From positions 62,001-126,000 of the forward strand of contig NZ_LIPF01000012.1 in NCBI RefSeq assembly GCF_001905385.1: DNA of 64,000 nt, given 5' to 3'. This stretch comes from Streptomyces sp. CB02414 (GTDB lineage Bacteria > Actinomycetota > Actinomycetes > Streptomycetales > Streptomycetaceae). A model generated the notes under the pieces. That model did not search any database and was not told the origin of the DNA. It saw nothing but the letters and a program-made list of their open reading frames with translations. Shown here piece by piece: positions 1 through 7,805 of this stretch (its first letter is position 1; each line of letters starts with the position of its first letter). Both the position numbers and the translations under genes were made by a program.

Positions 1-700
1 GGACGGCGTGCTCCCCACGCCGGACGCCGTGCTGCGCCGCCTGCGCCGCGGCACGGCCGAACGGTCCGTTCCGCTGATCGTCGACGAGACCGAGACCGGT
101 GTCGGGCGAACGGGGGCCTTCTGGGCGGTCGAACACAGCGGTGTCGTCCCCGACGTCCTGGTCCTCTCCAAGGCGATCGGCGGCGGACTGCCTCTCGCCG
201 CCGTGGTGTACCGCGACGACCTGCACACGGGGGAGGGGAGCGCCTTCCGCGGCAATCAGCTCGCCATGGCCGCGGGCGCCGCCACCCTCGCCCACGTCCG
301 CGAGCACCGTCTCGCCGAACACGCCGCGGCCCTGGGCGGCCGGACGCTGGCCCGGCTGCGCGGCCTGGCGGAGGACTCTCCGTGCGTCGGCGACGTACGG
401 GGGCTCGGTCTGATGATCGGGATCGAGCTGACGGCACCGGACGGTACGGCCGATGCCGCACCCCGCGGCACTCGCCTCAGTACCGCCGCCGCCGTCCAGC
501 GGGAGTGCCTGCGCCGCGGGCTGATCGTGGACCTCGCGGGCCCGTCCGGGAACGTCGTACGACTGCTGCCGCCGCTGATCGTCACCGAGGAGCAGATGTC
601 GGCGGTGCTGGACCGTCTCGCCGACGCGGTTCAGGCGGTGGAGCGGGGCCCGAGCGGTCACGTCCCGTCGCACGGGGTGCGCGCCGCGCACCGGCCGTAG
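1..700 (+). CDS. Class III (diaminobutyrate-type) PLP aminotransferase, 3' part
   Basis: This is the C-terminal 233 or so residues of a pyridoxal-phosphate aminotransferase of class III. The frame is open to the left edge, so the start lies outside the window. The stretch DETETGVGRTGAFWA followed by LSKAIGGGLPLAAV is the usual PLP-binding segment, and the Lys in LSKAIGG is expected to form the Schiff base. Family knowledge: in rhizobactin-like and aerobactin-like siderophore loci, such enzymes make 1,3-diaminopropane or diaminobutyrate precursors. The next two genes, an IucA/IucC synthetase and an AlcB-type acetyltransferase, lie close on the same strand and support that role. The gap to the next gene is 42 bases, so an operon is likely. 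The exact substrate cannot be told from this fragment; the assignment to the diaminobutyrate group is inferred from context. Confidence 0.85.
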   Translation, partial: DGVLPTPDAVLRRLRRGTAERSVPLIVDETETGVGRTGAFWAVEHSGVVPDVLVLSKAIGGGLPLAAVVYRDDLHTGEGSAFRGNQLAMAAGAATLAHVREHRLAEHAAALGGRTLARLRGLAEDSPCVGDVRGLGLMIGIELTAPDGTADAAPRGTRLSTAAAVQRECLRRGLIVDLAGPSGNVVRLLPPLIVTEEQMSAVLDRLADAVQAVERGPSGHVPSHGVRAAHRP

Positions 701-742
701 CGACCCGCAGCCCAGGCCCCCAGCACGTCACGAGGAACCGCG

Positions 743-2674
743 TTGCACACCACCCCCACACCGGAACCGGCGGCCACCGCGGACGCCGGGCCGTCCGTCG
801 CAGCCGCTGCCGCCCACACGTCGGCCCCCTGCACCGTGCCCGCCTCCGGGCCGGCTTCCGGCGTCGTTCCCGCGCCCGCGACCCCCGTCGACGCGTCGGG
901 CGGGCCGGACCCGTACGCCGAGGCGCGGGCCGCGGCCGTGGAGAACCTGCTGCGCTGCTGGGCGCGCGAGACCGACGCCCGTGCCCCCGACGACGGCAGC
1001 CTCGCCGTACCGCTGCCGTCGAGCGGTACCGCCCTGGCCGTTCCCGTCCTCTACTGGTCGCCGACGGGATGGCACCGCTTCGGCGCCCCGCGTCTGGCCG
1101 ACACGCCCGACCCGGCCCCACCCGTCGACGCCGTCACCGTCGCCGCGCTGCTCGTACGGGAGTGCGCCCACGGCCGGGAGGCCGACGGCCGGGGGGCCGA
1201 CGGGACCGACCTCGTGGCCCGCGTCGCGGACTCCGTCCGCCGCACCGCCGCGATCCTCCGCGAACGGCCGAAGGACCCGGCGCGCGCGCACGCCCCCGGC
1301 ACCTGCACGGAGCCGGACCTCTTCCTCGCCGCAGAACAGGCCCTTGTCCTCGGGCACCCGCTGCACCCCACCCCGCAGAGCCGGGAGGGCCTCACCGAGG
1401 CGGAAGCGCGGCTGTACTCACCCGAACTGCGCGGCGCCTTCCCCTTGCACTGGCTGGCCGTCGCCCCCTCCGTCCTCGCCACCGACTCCGCGTGGACGGA
1501 AGGGGGCCGCCTGGTCACCGCGCCCCGGCTCACCGCGCGCCTCCTCGGAAAGGGGGCGGCGGCGCCGGACGGACACGCGGTCCTGCCCCTGCACCCCTGG
1601 CAGTTCCGCGCCGTACGGCACCGGCCGGAGACCGAGGCGCTGCTGGACGCGGGGCTGCTCAGGGACCTCGGCGTCCAGGGCGTTCCCTGGTGCCCCACCT
1701 CCTCCCTGCGGACCGTCCACCGCACCGGCGCCCCCGCCATGCTCAAGCTCTCCCTGGCCCTGCACATCACCAACTCACGCCGGGAGAACCTCCGCAAGGA
1801 ACTCCATCGCGGAGTCGAGGTGCACCGTCTGCTGCGCCGGGGCCTGTCCCGTCAGTGGCGGGCCGCCCACCCGAACTTCGACATCGTCCGTGACCCGGCG
1901 TGGCTCGCCGTCGACGGGCCGGACGGCAGGCCCGTACGAGGGCTCGACGTCGTCGTCCGGCACAACCCGTTCCGGCCCTCGGACGACGTCTCCTGCGTGG
2001 CGGGTCTCGTCGCGCCGCGGCCGGACGGCGGCGACCGGCCCACCACCCGTGTCCCGCGCTCCCGGCTGGCCGAGCTCGTCACCCGGCTGGCCGGCCGGAC
2101 CGGCCGTGCCCGCGGAACGGTCGCCGCCGAGTGGTTCCTGCGGTACCTCCACCACGTCGTGCGGCCCGTCCTGTGGCTGGACGCCCACGCCGGGATCGCC
2201 CTGGAGGCGCACCAGCAGAACACGCTGCTCCTGCTCGACGCCGACGGCTGGCCCGCCGGCGGCCGCTACCGCGACAACCAGGGCTACTACTTCCGCGAGT
2301 CGCGCCGCGCGGAACTCGACGCCCGGCTGCCCGGCATCGGTGAGCACAGCGACACGTTCGTCGCCGACCAGGTCACCGACGAGCGCTTCGCGTACTACCT
2401 CGCCATCAACAACGTGTTCGGCCTCGTCGGCGCCTTCGGTTCCCAGCGACTCGCCGACGAACGGCTGCTGCTCGCGGCCTTCCGCCTCTTCCTCGAAGAC
2501 GTCGCCTCCGGTCCCGGCCCGCTGGACAGCCCACTGCCCGCGCTGCTCCTCGACTCGCCCGAACTCCGCTGCAAGGCCAACCTGCTGACCCGTCTGCGGG
2601 GCCTCGACGAACTGGTCGGGCCGGTGGACACGCAGTCCGTCTACGTCACCATCGCCAACCCACTGCACGCCTGA
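743..2674 (+). CDS. NRPS-independent siderophore synthetase, IucA/IucC family
   Basis: A 643-residue enzyme that should join a carboxylate (such as citrate) to an amine by adenylation during siderophore assembly in the cytoplasm. Family motifs are clear: HPTP at 208-211, HPWQ at 284-287, a Lys/Arg-rich stretch LALHITNSRRENLRKEL starting near 338, EAHQQN around 488-493 and YRDNQGYYF near 512. The C-terminal 120 residues form the FhuF-like part. I chose the TTG at 743 because GAGGA sits 6 bases upstream; the first 55 residues are Ala/Pro-rich, so a later GTG is possible. It follows the aminotransferase by 42 bases and precedes the acetyltransferase by 52, which looks like one biosynthetic operon. 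No iron box is visible in the spacers, so regulation probably acts upstream, outside the window. Confidence 0.93.
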   Translation: MHTTPTPEPAATADAGPSVAAAAAHTSAPCTVPASGPASGVVPAPATPVDASGGPDPYAEARAAAVENLLRCWARETDARAPDDGSLAVPLPSSGTALAVPVLYWSPTGWHRFGAPRLADTPDPAPPVDAVTVAALLVRECAHGREADGRGADGTDLVARVADSVRRTAAILRERPKDPARAHAPGTCTEPDLFLAAEQALVLGHPLHPTPQSREGLTEAEARLYSPELRGAFPLHWLAVAPSVLATDSAWTEGGRLVTAPRLTARLLGKGAAAPDGHAVLPLHPWQFRAVRHRPETEALLDAGLLRDLGVQGVPWCPTSSLRTVHRTGAPAMLKLSLALHITNSRRENLRKELHRGVEVHRLLRRGLSRQWRAAHPNFDIVRDPAWLAVDGPDGRPVRGLDVVVRHNPFRPSDDVSCVAGLVAPRPDGGDRPTTRVPRSRLAELVTRLAGRTGRARGTVAAEWFLRYLHHVVRPVLWLDAHAGIALEAHQQNTLLLLDADGWPAGGRYRDNQGYYFRESRRAELDARLPGIGEHSDTFVADQVTDERFAYYLAINNVFGLVGAFGSQRLADERLLLAAFRLFLEDVASGPGPLDSPLPALLLDSPELRCKANLLTRLRGLDELVGPVDTQSVYVTIANPLHA

Positions 2675-2726
2675 GCAACACCTGGCGTCTCCCCTTCCTC
2701 GTCCCCGCCCCCGAAAGAGCGACCCC

Positions 2727-3428
2727 GTGACTTCCACCGACGCGAGCGCCGACGACACCCTGGACCTGCACCTGCCCGCGGAGTTCATCACGCTCTTCGG
2801 GAAGGACGGGAAGAAGGGGGCGCCCGATGAGACGCCGCCGCCCCGGCGGACCGGCGGCGATCTGCTCGACCGCGTCACCGACTGGGGCCCGGTCGCCACC
2901 GCGGCGGGCGAGTTCCGCCTGGTGCCCGTCCACGCCGATCGGGACCTGCCGCTCATCGACCGCTGGATGAACGACCCCGCCGTCGCCGAGTTCTGGGAGC
3001 TGACCGGACCGCAGAGCCTGACCGAGGACCACCTACGGGCCCAGCTGGCCGGTGACGGACGCAGCGTCCCGTGCCTCGGCCTGCTGGAAGGGGTGCCGAT
3101 GAGCTACTGGGAGCTGTACCGCGCCGACCTCGACCCGCTCGCCCGGTACTGTCCGGTGAGACCGCACGACACCGGCCTCCACCTGCTGATCGGCGACGCC
3201 GCCGACCGCGGCCGGGGCATCGGGACGACCCTGATCAGGGCCGTCGCCGAGCTGGTCCTCGGCAGGCGGCCCGCCTGCACGCGCGTGCTCGCCGAACCCG
3301 ACGTCCGCAACCGTCCGTCCGTCGCCGCGTTCCTCGGCGCCGGGTTCCGGCTGTCCGGCGAGATCGACCTGCCGGCCAAGCGGGCCGCCCTCATGATCCG
3401 CGACCGGTCCCCGCGCGAGGTGCCGTGA
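2727..3428 (+). CDS. GNAT acetyltransferase, AlcB/RhbD siderophore type
   Basis: A 233-residue GNAT-fold protein starting at GTG 2727. After a 60-residue Asp/Pro-rich lead, the conserved part runs from FRLVPVHADRDLPLIDRWMNDP (written here only as a landmark) through RGRGIGTTLIRAVAE, the acetyl-CoA pyrophosphate loop, to VRNRPSVAAFLGAGF. This layout is that of the AlcB/IucB/RhbD/MbtK group, which acylates the N-hydroxylated amine of hydroxamate siderophores. As third gene in the run it completes aminotransferase, synthetase and acyltransferase functions. A decarboxylase and an amine monooxygenase would still be needed and must lie to the left of the window or elsewhere. The GNAT call is firm; the siderophore role is inferred from context and similarity of layout. 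Confidence 0.85.
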   Translation: MTSTDASADDTLDLHLPAEFITLFGKDGKKGAPDETPPPRRTGGDLLDRVTDWGPVATAAGEFRLVPVHADRDLPLIDRWMNDPAVAEFWELTGPQSLTEDHLRAQLAGDGRSVPCLGLLEGVPMSYWELYRADLDPLARYCPVRPHDTGLHLLIGDAADRGRGIGTTLIRAVAELVLGRRPACTRVLAEPDVRNRPSVAAFLGAGFRLSGEIDLPAKRAALMIRDRSPREVP

Positions 3429-3508
3429 CGCCGTGCCGCCCGCTCGCCGACCATTCCGCCCAGGAGCCACTCGTGCCGCCGCCGTCCCCACAGCCCCACC
3501 CGCGTCTC

Positions 3509-3526
3509 GCAGCCGCAGCCGCAGCC
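3509..3526 (+). repeat. Short GCAGCC hexamer repeat
   Basis: Three perfect tandem copies of GCAGCC between the siderophore acetyltransferase and the DinG-type helicase, with degenerate copies continuing to about 3541. It is non-coding, and nothing shows a function. Confidence 0.6.
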
Positions 3527-3585
3527 GCGGCCTCAGCCGCCTTCCGTGCCCGTTTGTCAGTCCCGGGCCGTAGGGTGGTCGCGCT

Positions 3586-5568
3586 ATGACGAAGCCCTCT
3601 CTCCCCGAACTCCTGCACGCCGCCGTCACCGCCGTCGGCGGCACGGAGCGTCCCGGCCAGGTGACCATGGCCGAAGCCGTCGAGGAAGCCATCGACGGCG
3701 GCTCCCATCTGCTGGTCCAGGCCGGCACCGGCACCGGCAAGTCGCTGGGGTACCTGGTGCCCGCGCTGGCCCAGGGGGAGCGGGTCGTCGTGGCCACGGC
3801 GACCCTGGCCCTCCAGCGCCAGCTGGTCGAGCGCGACCTGCCCCGCACGGTCGACGCGCTCCACCCGCAGCTGCGCCGCCGCCCGGAGTTCGCGATGCTC
3901 AAGGGCCGGTCGAACTACCTGTGCCTGCACCGGCTCCACGAGGGGGTGCCGCAGGACGAGGAGGAGGGCCTCTTCGACCAGTTCGAGGCCGCCGCACCCA
4001 CCAGCCGGCTGGGCCAGGACCTGCTGCGGATGCGCGACTGGGCGGACGAGACCGAGACCGGCGACCGCGACGACCTGACGCCCGGCGTCTCCGACCGGGC
4101 CTGGTCGCAGGTCTCGGTGTCCTCCCGGGAGTGCCTGGGCGCCTCGAAGTGCGCGTACGGCACGGAGTGCTTCGCCGAGATGGCCCGGGAGCGCGCCAAG
4201 CTGTCCGAGGTCGTCGTCACCAACCACGCGCTCCTCGCCATCGACGCCATCGAGGGCGCCCCGGTCCTGCCGCAGCACGAGGTGCTGATCGTCGACGAGG
4301 CGCACGAGCTGGTCTCCCGGGTCACCGGGGTCGCCACCGGAGAGCTAACCCCCGGCCAGGTCAGCCGGGCGGTGCGCCGGGCCGCGAAGCTGGTCAACGA
4401 GAAGGCCGCCGACCAGCTCCAGACCGCCTCCGAGGGCTTCGAGCGGCTGATGGAGCTGGCCCTGCCTGGCCGCCTGGAGGAGATCCCGGAAGACCTCGGA
4501 TACGCGCTGATGGCGCTGCGCGACGCCTGTCGTACGGTCATCTCCGCGATCGGCGCGACCCGCGACAAGTCCGTGCAGGACGAGGACGCCGTCCGCAAGC
4601 AGGCGCTCGCCTCCGTGGAGTCCGTGCACGACGTGGCGGAGCGCATCACCAACGGCTCCGAGTGGGACGTCGTCTGGTACGAGCGGCACGACCGCTTCGG
4701 AGCCTCCCTGCGCGTCGCTCCCCTGTCCGTCGCGGGCCTGCTGCGCGAGAAGCTCTTCGCGGACCGCTCGGTGATTCTGACCTCCGCCACCCTGAAGCTG
4801 GGCGGCGACTTCAACGGCGTCGGGGCATCCCTGGGCCTCGCCCCCGAGGGCACCGAGGGCGAGGACGTACCCCAGTGGAAGGGCGTCGACGTGGGCTCGC
4901 CCTTCGACTACCCCAGGCAGGGCATCCTGTACGTCGCCAAGCACCTGGCCCGCCCCGCCCGGGACGGCGACCGCGGTGACATGCTCGACGAGCTCACCGA
5001 GCTGATCCAGGCGGCCGGCGGACGCACGCTGGGCCTGTTCTCCTCGATGCGTGCGGCCCAGCTGGCCGCCGAGGAGCTGCGCTCCCGGATTCCGGAGTAC
5101 CCGATCCTGCTCCAGGGCGAGGAGACGCTCGGCGAGCTGATCAAGAACTTCGCCGCCGACCCGGAGACCTGCCTCTTCGGCACGCTGTCGCTCTGGCAGG
5201 GCGTGGACGTCCCCGGGCCGAGCTGTCAGCTGGTCGTGATGGACAAGATCCCCTTTCCGCGGCCGGACGACCCCTTGATGAGCGCCCGCCAGAAGGCGGT
5301 GGAGGAGGCCGGCGGCAACGGCTTCATGGCGGTCGCCGCCACGCACGCCGCGCTGCTGATGGCGCAGGGCGCGGGGCGTCTCGTACGGGCGTCGGGCGAC
5401 CGCGGTGTGGTCGCCGTACTGGACCAGCGACTGGCCACGGCGCGGTACGGGAGCTATCTGAAGGCCTCACTGCCCGACTTCTGGTTCACCACGGACCGCA
5501 ATCAGGTCCGCAAGTCGCTCGCCGCGATCGACGCGGCGGCCCGGCGGACGGAGTCCGAGGGCGACTGA
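3586..5568 (+). CDS. dinG: DinG/XPD-family Fe-S ATP-dependent DNA helicase
   Basis: A 660-residue superfamily 2 helicase. Walker A is AGTGTGKS at about residues 46-53 and the Walker B box is DEAH at 237-240. Four cysteines at 113, 183, 189 and 195 have the spacing expected for the [4Fe-4S] cluster of XPD/DinG helicases. The C-terminal motifs include LWQGVDVPGP near 536 and QGAGRLVR near 594. Family role: 5'-3' unwinding of recombination or R-loop structures during DNA repair. It starts at ATG 3586 just after TAGGGT, a possible -10, so the transcript may have a very short leader. It converges on lexA across a long shared stem-loop. I see no LexA box in front of it, so SOS control as in E. coli dinG is not supported. 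Confidence 0.9.
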   Translation: MTKPSLPELLHAAVTAVGGTERPGQVTMAEAVEEAIDGGSHLLVQAGTGTGKSLGYLVPALAQGERVVVATATLALQRQLVERDLPRTVDALHPQLRRRPEFAMLKGRSNYLCLHRLHEGVPQDEEEGLFDQFEAAAPTSRLGQDLLRMRDWADETETGDRDDLTPGVSDRAWSQVSVSSRECLGASKCAYGTECFAEMARERAKLSEVVVTNHALLAIDAIEGAPVLPQHEVLIVDEAHELVSRVTGVATGELTPGQVSRAVRRAAKLVNEKAADQLQTASEGFERLMELALPGRLEEIPEDLGYALMALRDACRTVISAIGATRDKSVQDEDAVRKQALASVESVHDVAERITNGSEWDVVWYERHDRFGASLRVAPLSVAGLLREKLFADRSVILTSATLKLGGDFNGVGASLGLAPEGTEGEDVPQWKGVDVGSPFDYPRQGILYVAKHLARPARDGDRGDMLDELTELIQAAGGRTLGLFSSMRAAQLAAEELRSRIPEYPILLQGEETLGELIKNFAADPETCLFGTLSLWQGVDVPGPSCQLVVMDKIPFPRPDDPLMSARQKAVEEAGGNGFMAVAATHAALLMAQGAGRLVRASGDRGVVAVLDQRLATARYGSYLKASLPDFWFTTDRNQVRKSLAAIDAAARRTESEGD

Positions 5569-5574
5569 GCGACC

Positions 5575-5613
5575 GGGCCCCGCGCTGTGCGGCCGCCGCA
5601 CAGCGCGGGGCCC
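5575..5613. terminator. Shared stem-loop terminator, dinG/lexA
   Basis: A perfect 18-base-pair stem (5575-5592 with 5596-5613) closed by a CCG loop lies in the 121-base gap between two convergent stop codons. There is no T-tract on either side, so it is of the GC-stem kind common in Streptomyces and could act in both directions. Confidence 0.8.
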
Positions 5614-5689
5614 CGGAACCGGCGCAGAGGTCCCGGGGCCCGGTCTGGTCGGCGGGGCGCTGTCGTCGCGTTCCCGCCCGCCGTGGCGC

Positions 5690-6469
5690 TCAGACGCGGC
5701 GCAGTACGGCCACCACCTTGCCGAGGATGGTCGCGTCGTCACCCGGGATCGGCTCGTACGCCGCGTTGTGCGGGAGCAGCCACACGTGGCCGTCCTCCCG
5801 CTTGAAGCGCTTGACGGTGGCTTCGCCGTCGAGCATCGCGGCCACGATGTCGCCGTTCTCGGCGACCGGCTGGCGGCGGACCGTGACCCAGTCGCCGTCA
5901 CAGATGGCGGCCTCGATCATCGAGTCGCCGACGACCTTCAGGACGAACAGCTCGCCGTCACCGACGAGCTGCCGGGGCAGGGGGAAGACGTCCTCGACGG
6001 ATTCCTCGGCGAGGATCGGACCACCGGCCGCGATGCGCCCGACGAGCGGGACGTACGACGCGGCGGGCTTGCCGGCGGTGTCCGTGGGCTGCACGGAGGC
6101 GGCCTGGTCGGAGCCGCGTACCTCGTAGGCGCGCGGGCGGTGCGGGTCGCGGCGCAGGAAACCCTTGCGCTCGAGTGCCATCAGCTGGTGCGCGACGGAG
6201 GAGGTGCTGGAAAGGCCGACGGCCTGGCCGATCTCCCGCATCGACGGCGGGTAGCCGCGCCGCTGCACGGAGTCGCGGATGACTTCGATCACCCGGCGCT
6301 GGCGGTCGGTCAGTCCCGAGCTGTCCGCCCGGATGCCCGGAGGTCGGCCCGGCAGGGAGCGCTTGTGCCCCTCTGGACTCGCGGCGTCGCTCATCGCGTG
6401 CATCGGCTCAGGTCGGCCCTGGGGGCGGTCCTGGGCAGTGATGGCGGCACTGTCGGCGGTGGTGGTCAC
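5690..6469 (-). CDS. lexA: LexA SOS repressor
   Basis: The repressor of the DNA-damage response, 259 residues. It has an N-terminal winged helix (about 53-117, with REIGQAVGLSSTSSVAHQL as the recognition region), a cleavage site A148-G149 in RIAAGGPI, and the self-cleaving S24 peptidase domain with Ser183 in GDSMIEA and Lys220 in GEATVKRF. All catalytic residues are present. I chose the GTG at 6469 rather than the longer open frame because GAGAGG precedes it and the protein then begins VTTTADSA, as I remember Streptomyces LexA. A LexA box lies 61 bases upstream, showing autoregulation. The divergent neighbour is nrdR-nrdJ; its convergent neighbour is the dinG-type helicase. Confidence 0.96.
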   Translation of the reverse strand: MTTTADSAAITAQDRPQGRPEPMHAMSDAASPEGHKRSLPGRPPGIRADSSGLTDRQRRVIEVIRDSVQRRGYPPSMREIGQAVGLSSTSSVAHQLMALERKGFLRRDPHRPRAYEVRGSDQAASVQPTDTAGKPAASYVPLVGRIAAGGPILAEESVEDVFPLPRQLVGDGELFVLKVVGDSMIEAAICDGDWVTVRRQPVAENGDIVAAMLDGEATVKRFKREDGHVWLLPHNAAYEPIPGDDATILGKVVAVLRRV

Positions 6470-6529
6470 GTCGGCCCCTCTCGATGGTCTCCCTGCTGCC
6501 CAACGGTAGTAGCTTTCGAAAGGTTGCGC

Positions 6530-6543
6530 CAAACACACGTTCG
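6530..6543 (-). promoter_or_regulatory. LexA (SOS) box upstream of lexA
   Basis: Read on the minus strand the site is CGAACGTGTGTTTG, which fits the actinobacterial SOS consensus CGAAC-N4-GTTYG at every defined position. It lies 61 bases upstream of the lexA GTG and would place LexA over its own promoter. Confidence 0.85.
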
Positions 6544-7083
6544 AGTGAAAAAACGGGAATCGCTCGCCTGGATCGCATGTCTGGGTGTATGGCTACCGCG
6601 GTGCCCGACGGACAAAAGCGCGCATTGCTGTACTCTTCACCGCCGTGGTGACAACCTCGGGGATGTCGCTCCAGTCTGCCATCCGCCATCCCGTTCGACG
6701 GGGCGGGTCCGCCCATCTGTGCGGTAGTCCCACGCCCCCTCCCCGTGGCGGCCACGGTATCTCCGCATGCCCTCGCTGGATACGGCCGTGCGTGTGCATG
6801 TGCGTGCATGCGTGTGCGGCCGCAGGTGCGTGTGCAAGCGCGTGTGAGTGACAGCGGGACCGTCGCGGCCGTACGAGTTCCGTACGGACCGGCGCGACAC
6901 GCGTGCAGGGCGTGTATGTATGAGCCAATCCCCACATGTAGTGGTTGGATTGCGGGAGCAGCCCACAAGTTGTGGTCCCCCGGGTCTTCGGGCCCGCCGC
7001 GATCGCCTATGCTTGGGGCTGCTTCGAGGGGTCTGAAGGGCCCTTTGTGGCTATGGGTCTGCTGTGAGGAGGGTTCGGAGTTC
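6544..7083. other. Long divergent regulatory region lexA / nrdR
   Basis: 540 bases with no supported gene. Contents from left to right: sequence upstream of the LexA box; a 32-base strictly alternating pyrimidine-purine tract (6787-6818); two palindromes resembling NrdR boxes (about 6929-6944 and 6963-6975); TATGCT at 7008-7013 as a possible -10; and a GAGGAGG ribosome-binding site at about 7065-7071 for nrdR. A TACTCT near 6632 could be another plus-strand -10, but nothing confirms it. Confidence 0.6.
6929..6975 (+). promoter_or_regulatory. Tandem NrdR-box-like palindromes
   Basis: The first site, around ACATGTAGTGG (6934-6944), matches the NrdR-box pattern ACACTACATGTAGTGT at 12 of 16 positions. 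The second, CCACAAGTTGTGG (6963-6975), is a perfect palindrome. Their centres are about 32 bases apart, or three helical turns, as is usual for paired NrdR boxes. They sit upstream of the candidate -10 of nrdR-nrdJ, so NrdR could repress its own operon in response to dATP/ATP. Confidence 0.6.
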
Positions 7084-7638
7084 ATGCACTGCCCCTTCTG
7101 CAGGCACCCCGACAGTCGTGTCGTCGACAGCCGCACCACCGACGACGGCACGTCGATCCGCAGGCGCCGCCAGTGTCCCGACTGCTCCCGTCGTTTCACG
7201 ACCGTGGAGACGTGCTCGCTCATGGTGGTGAAGCGGTCCGGGGTCACCGAACCCTTCAGCCGCACCAAGGTGATCAACGGCGTGCGCAAGGCCTGCCAGG
7301 GCCGGCCCGTCACCGAGGACGCGCTCGCGCAGCTCGGCCAGCGGGTCGAGGAAGCGGTGCGGGCCACCGGAAGCGCCGAGCTGACCACCCACGACGTGGG
7401 GCTGGCCATCCTCGGCCCGCTGCAGGAACTCGATCTGGTCGCCTATCTGCGGTTCGCCTCCGTCTACCGGGCGTTCGACTCGCTCGACGACTTCGAGGCC
7501 GCGATCGCGGAGCTCAGGGAGACGACCGGGCGAACCGGCGCGGACGGCGACGGCGACGCCGGTGCGGGGAGCCAGGAGAACGACCGCGGGTCCACGGGGG
7601 CGGCACAGGTCCCCGAGCCCGCAGGCGCCGCCGACTGA
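7084..7638 (+). CDS. nrdR: NrdR transcriptional repressor of ribonucleotide reductase
   Basis: A 184-residue repressor with an N-terminal zinc ribbon (C3, C6, C31, C34) followed by an ATP-cone domain that begins at about VVKRSGVTEPFSRTKV. Family role: binds paired NrdR boxes and shuts off ribonucleotide reductase genes when dATP is high. The last 30 residues are Gly/Asp-rich and probably disordered. The ATG at 7084 was chosen over a longer frame because it gives the classical MHCPFCRHPDSRV start and follows GAGGAGG. nrdJ follows after 167 bases on the same strand, so the regulator and its main target form a unit. Palindromes upstream suggest autoregulation. Confidence 0.96.
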   Translation: MHCPFCRHPDSRVVDSRTTDDGTSIRRRRQCPDCSRRFTTVETCSLMVVKRSGVTEPFSRTKVINGVRKACQGRPVTEDALAQLGQRVEEAVRATGSAELTTHDVGLAILGPLQELDLVAYLRFASVYRAFDSLDDFEAAIAELRETTGRTGADGDGDAGAGSQENDRGSTGAAQVPEPAGAAD

Positions 7639-7805
7639 CCGGCGGGCCGGACCTGGACTTCGGCGCCCGGGCCCGGCCGGTCGACGGCGAACGAGAAGAC
7701 CTGTCGCGGGCGGAGCGAGAGACGCCCGCGACACCAGACAGAACACCGTGCCCACGGGAACAATCGGGGCACTTCAGGGCGTTTTCGCCCGTACAGGGAG
7801 GCGGC

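Noticed and set aside
701..2726. Search for an iron box in the spacers of the siderophore genes
   Set aside because: No spacer shows a TTAGGTTAG-type half-site; control probably lies left of the window.
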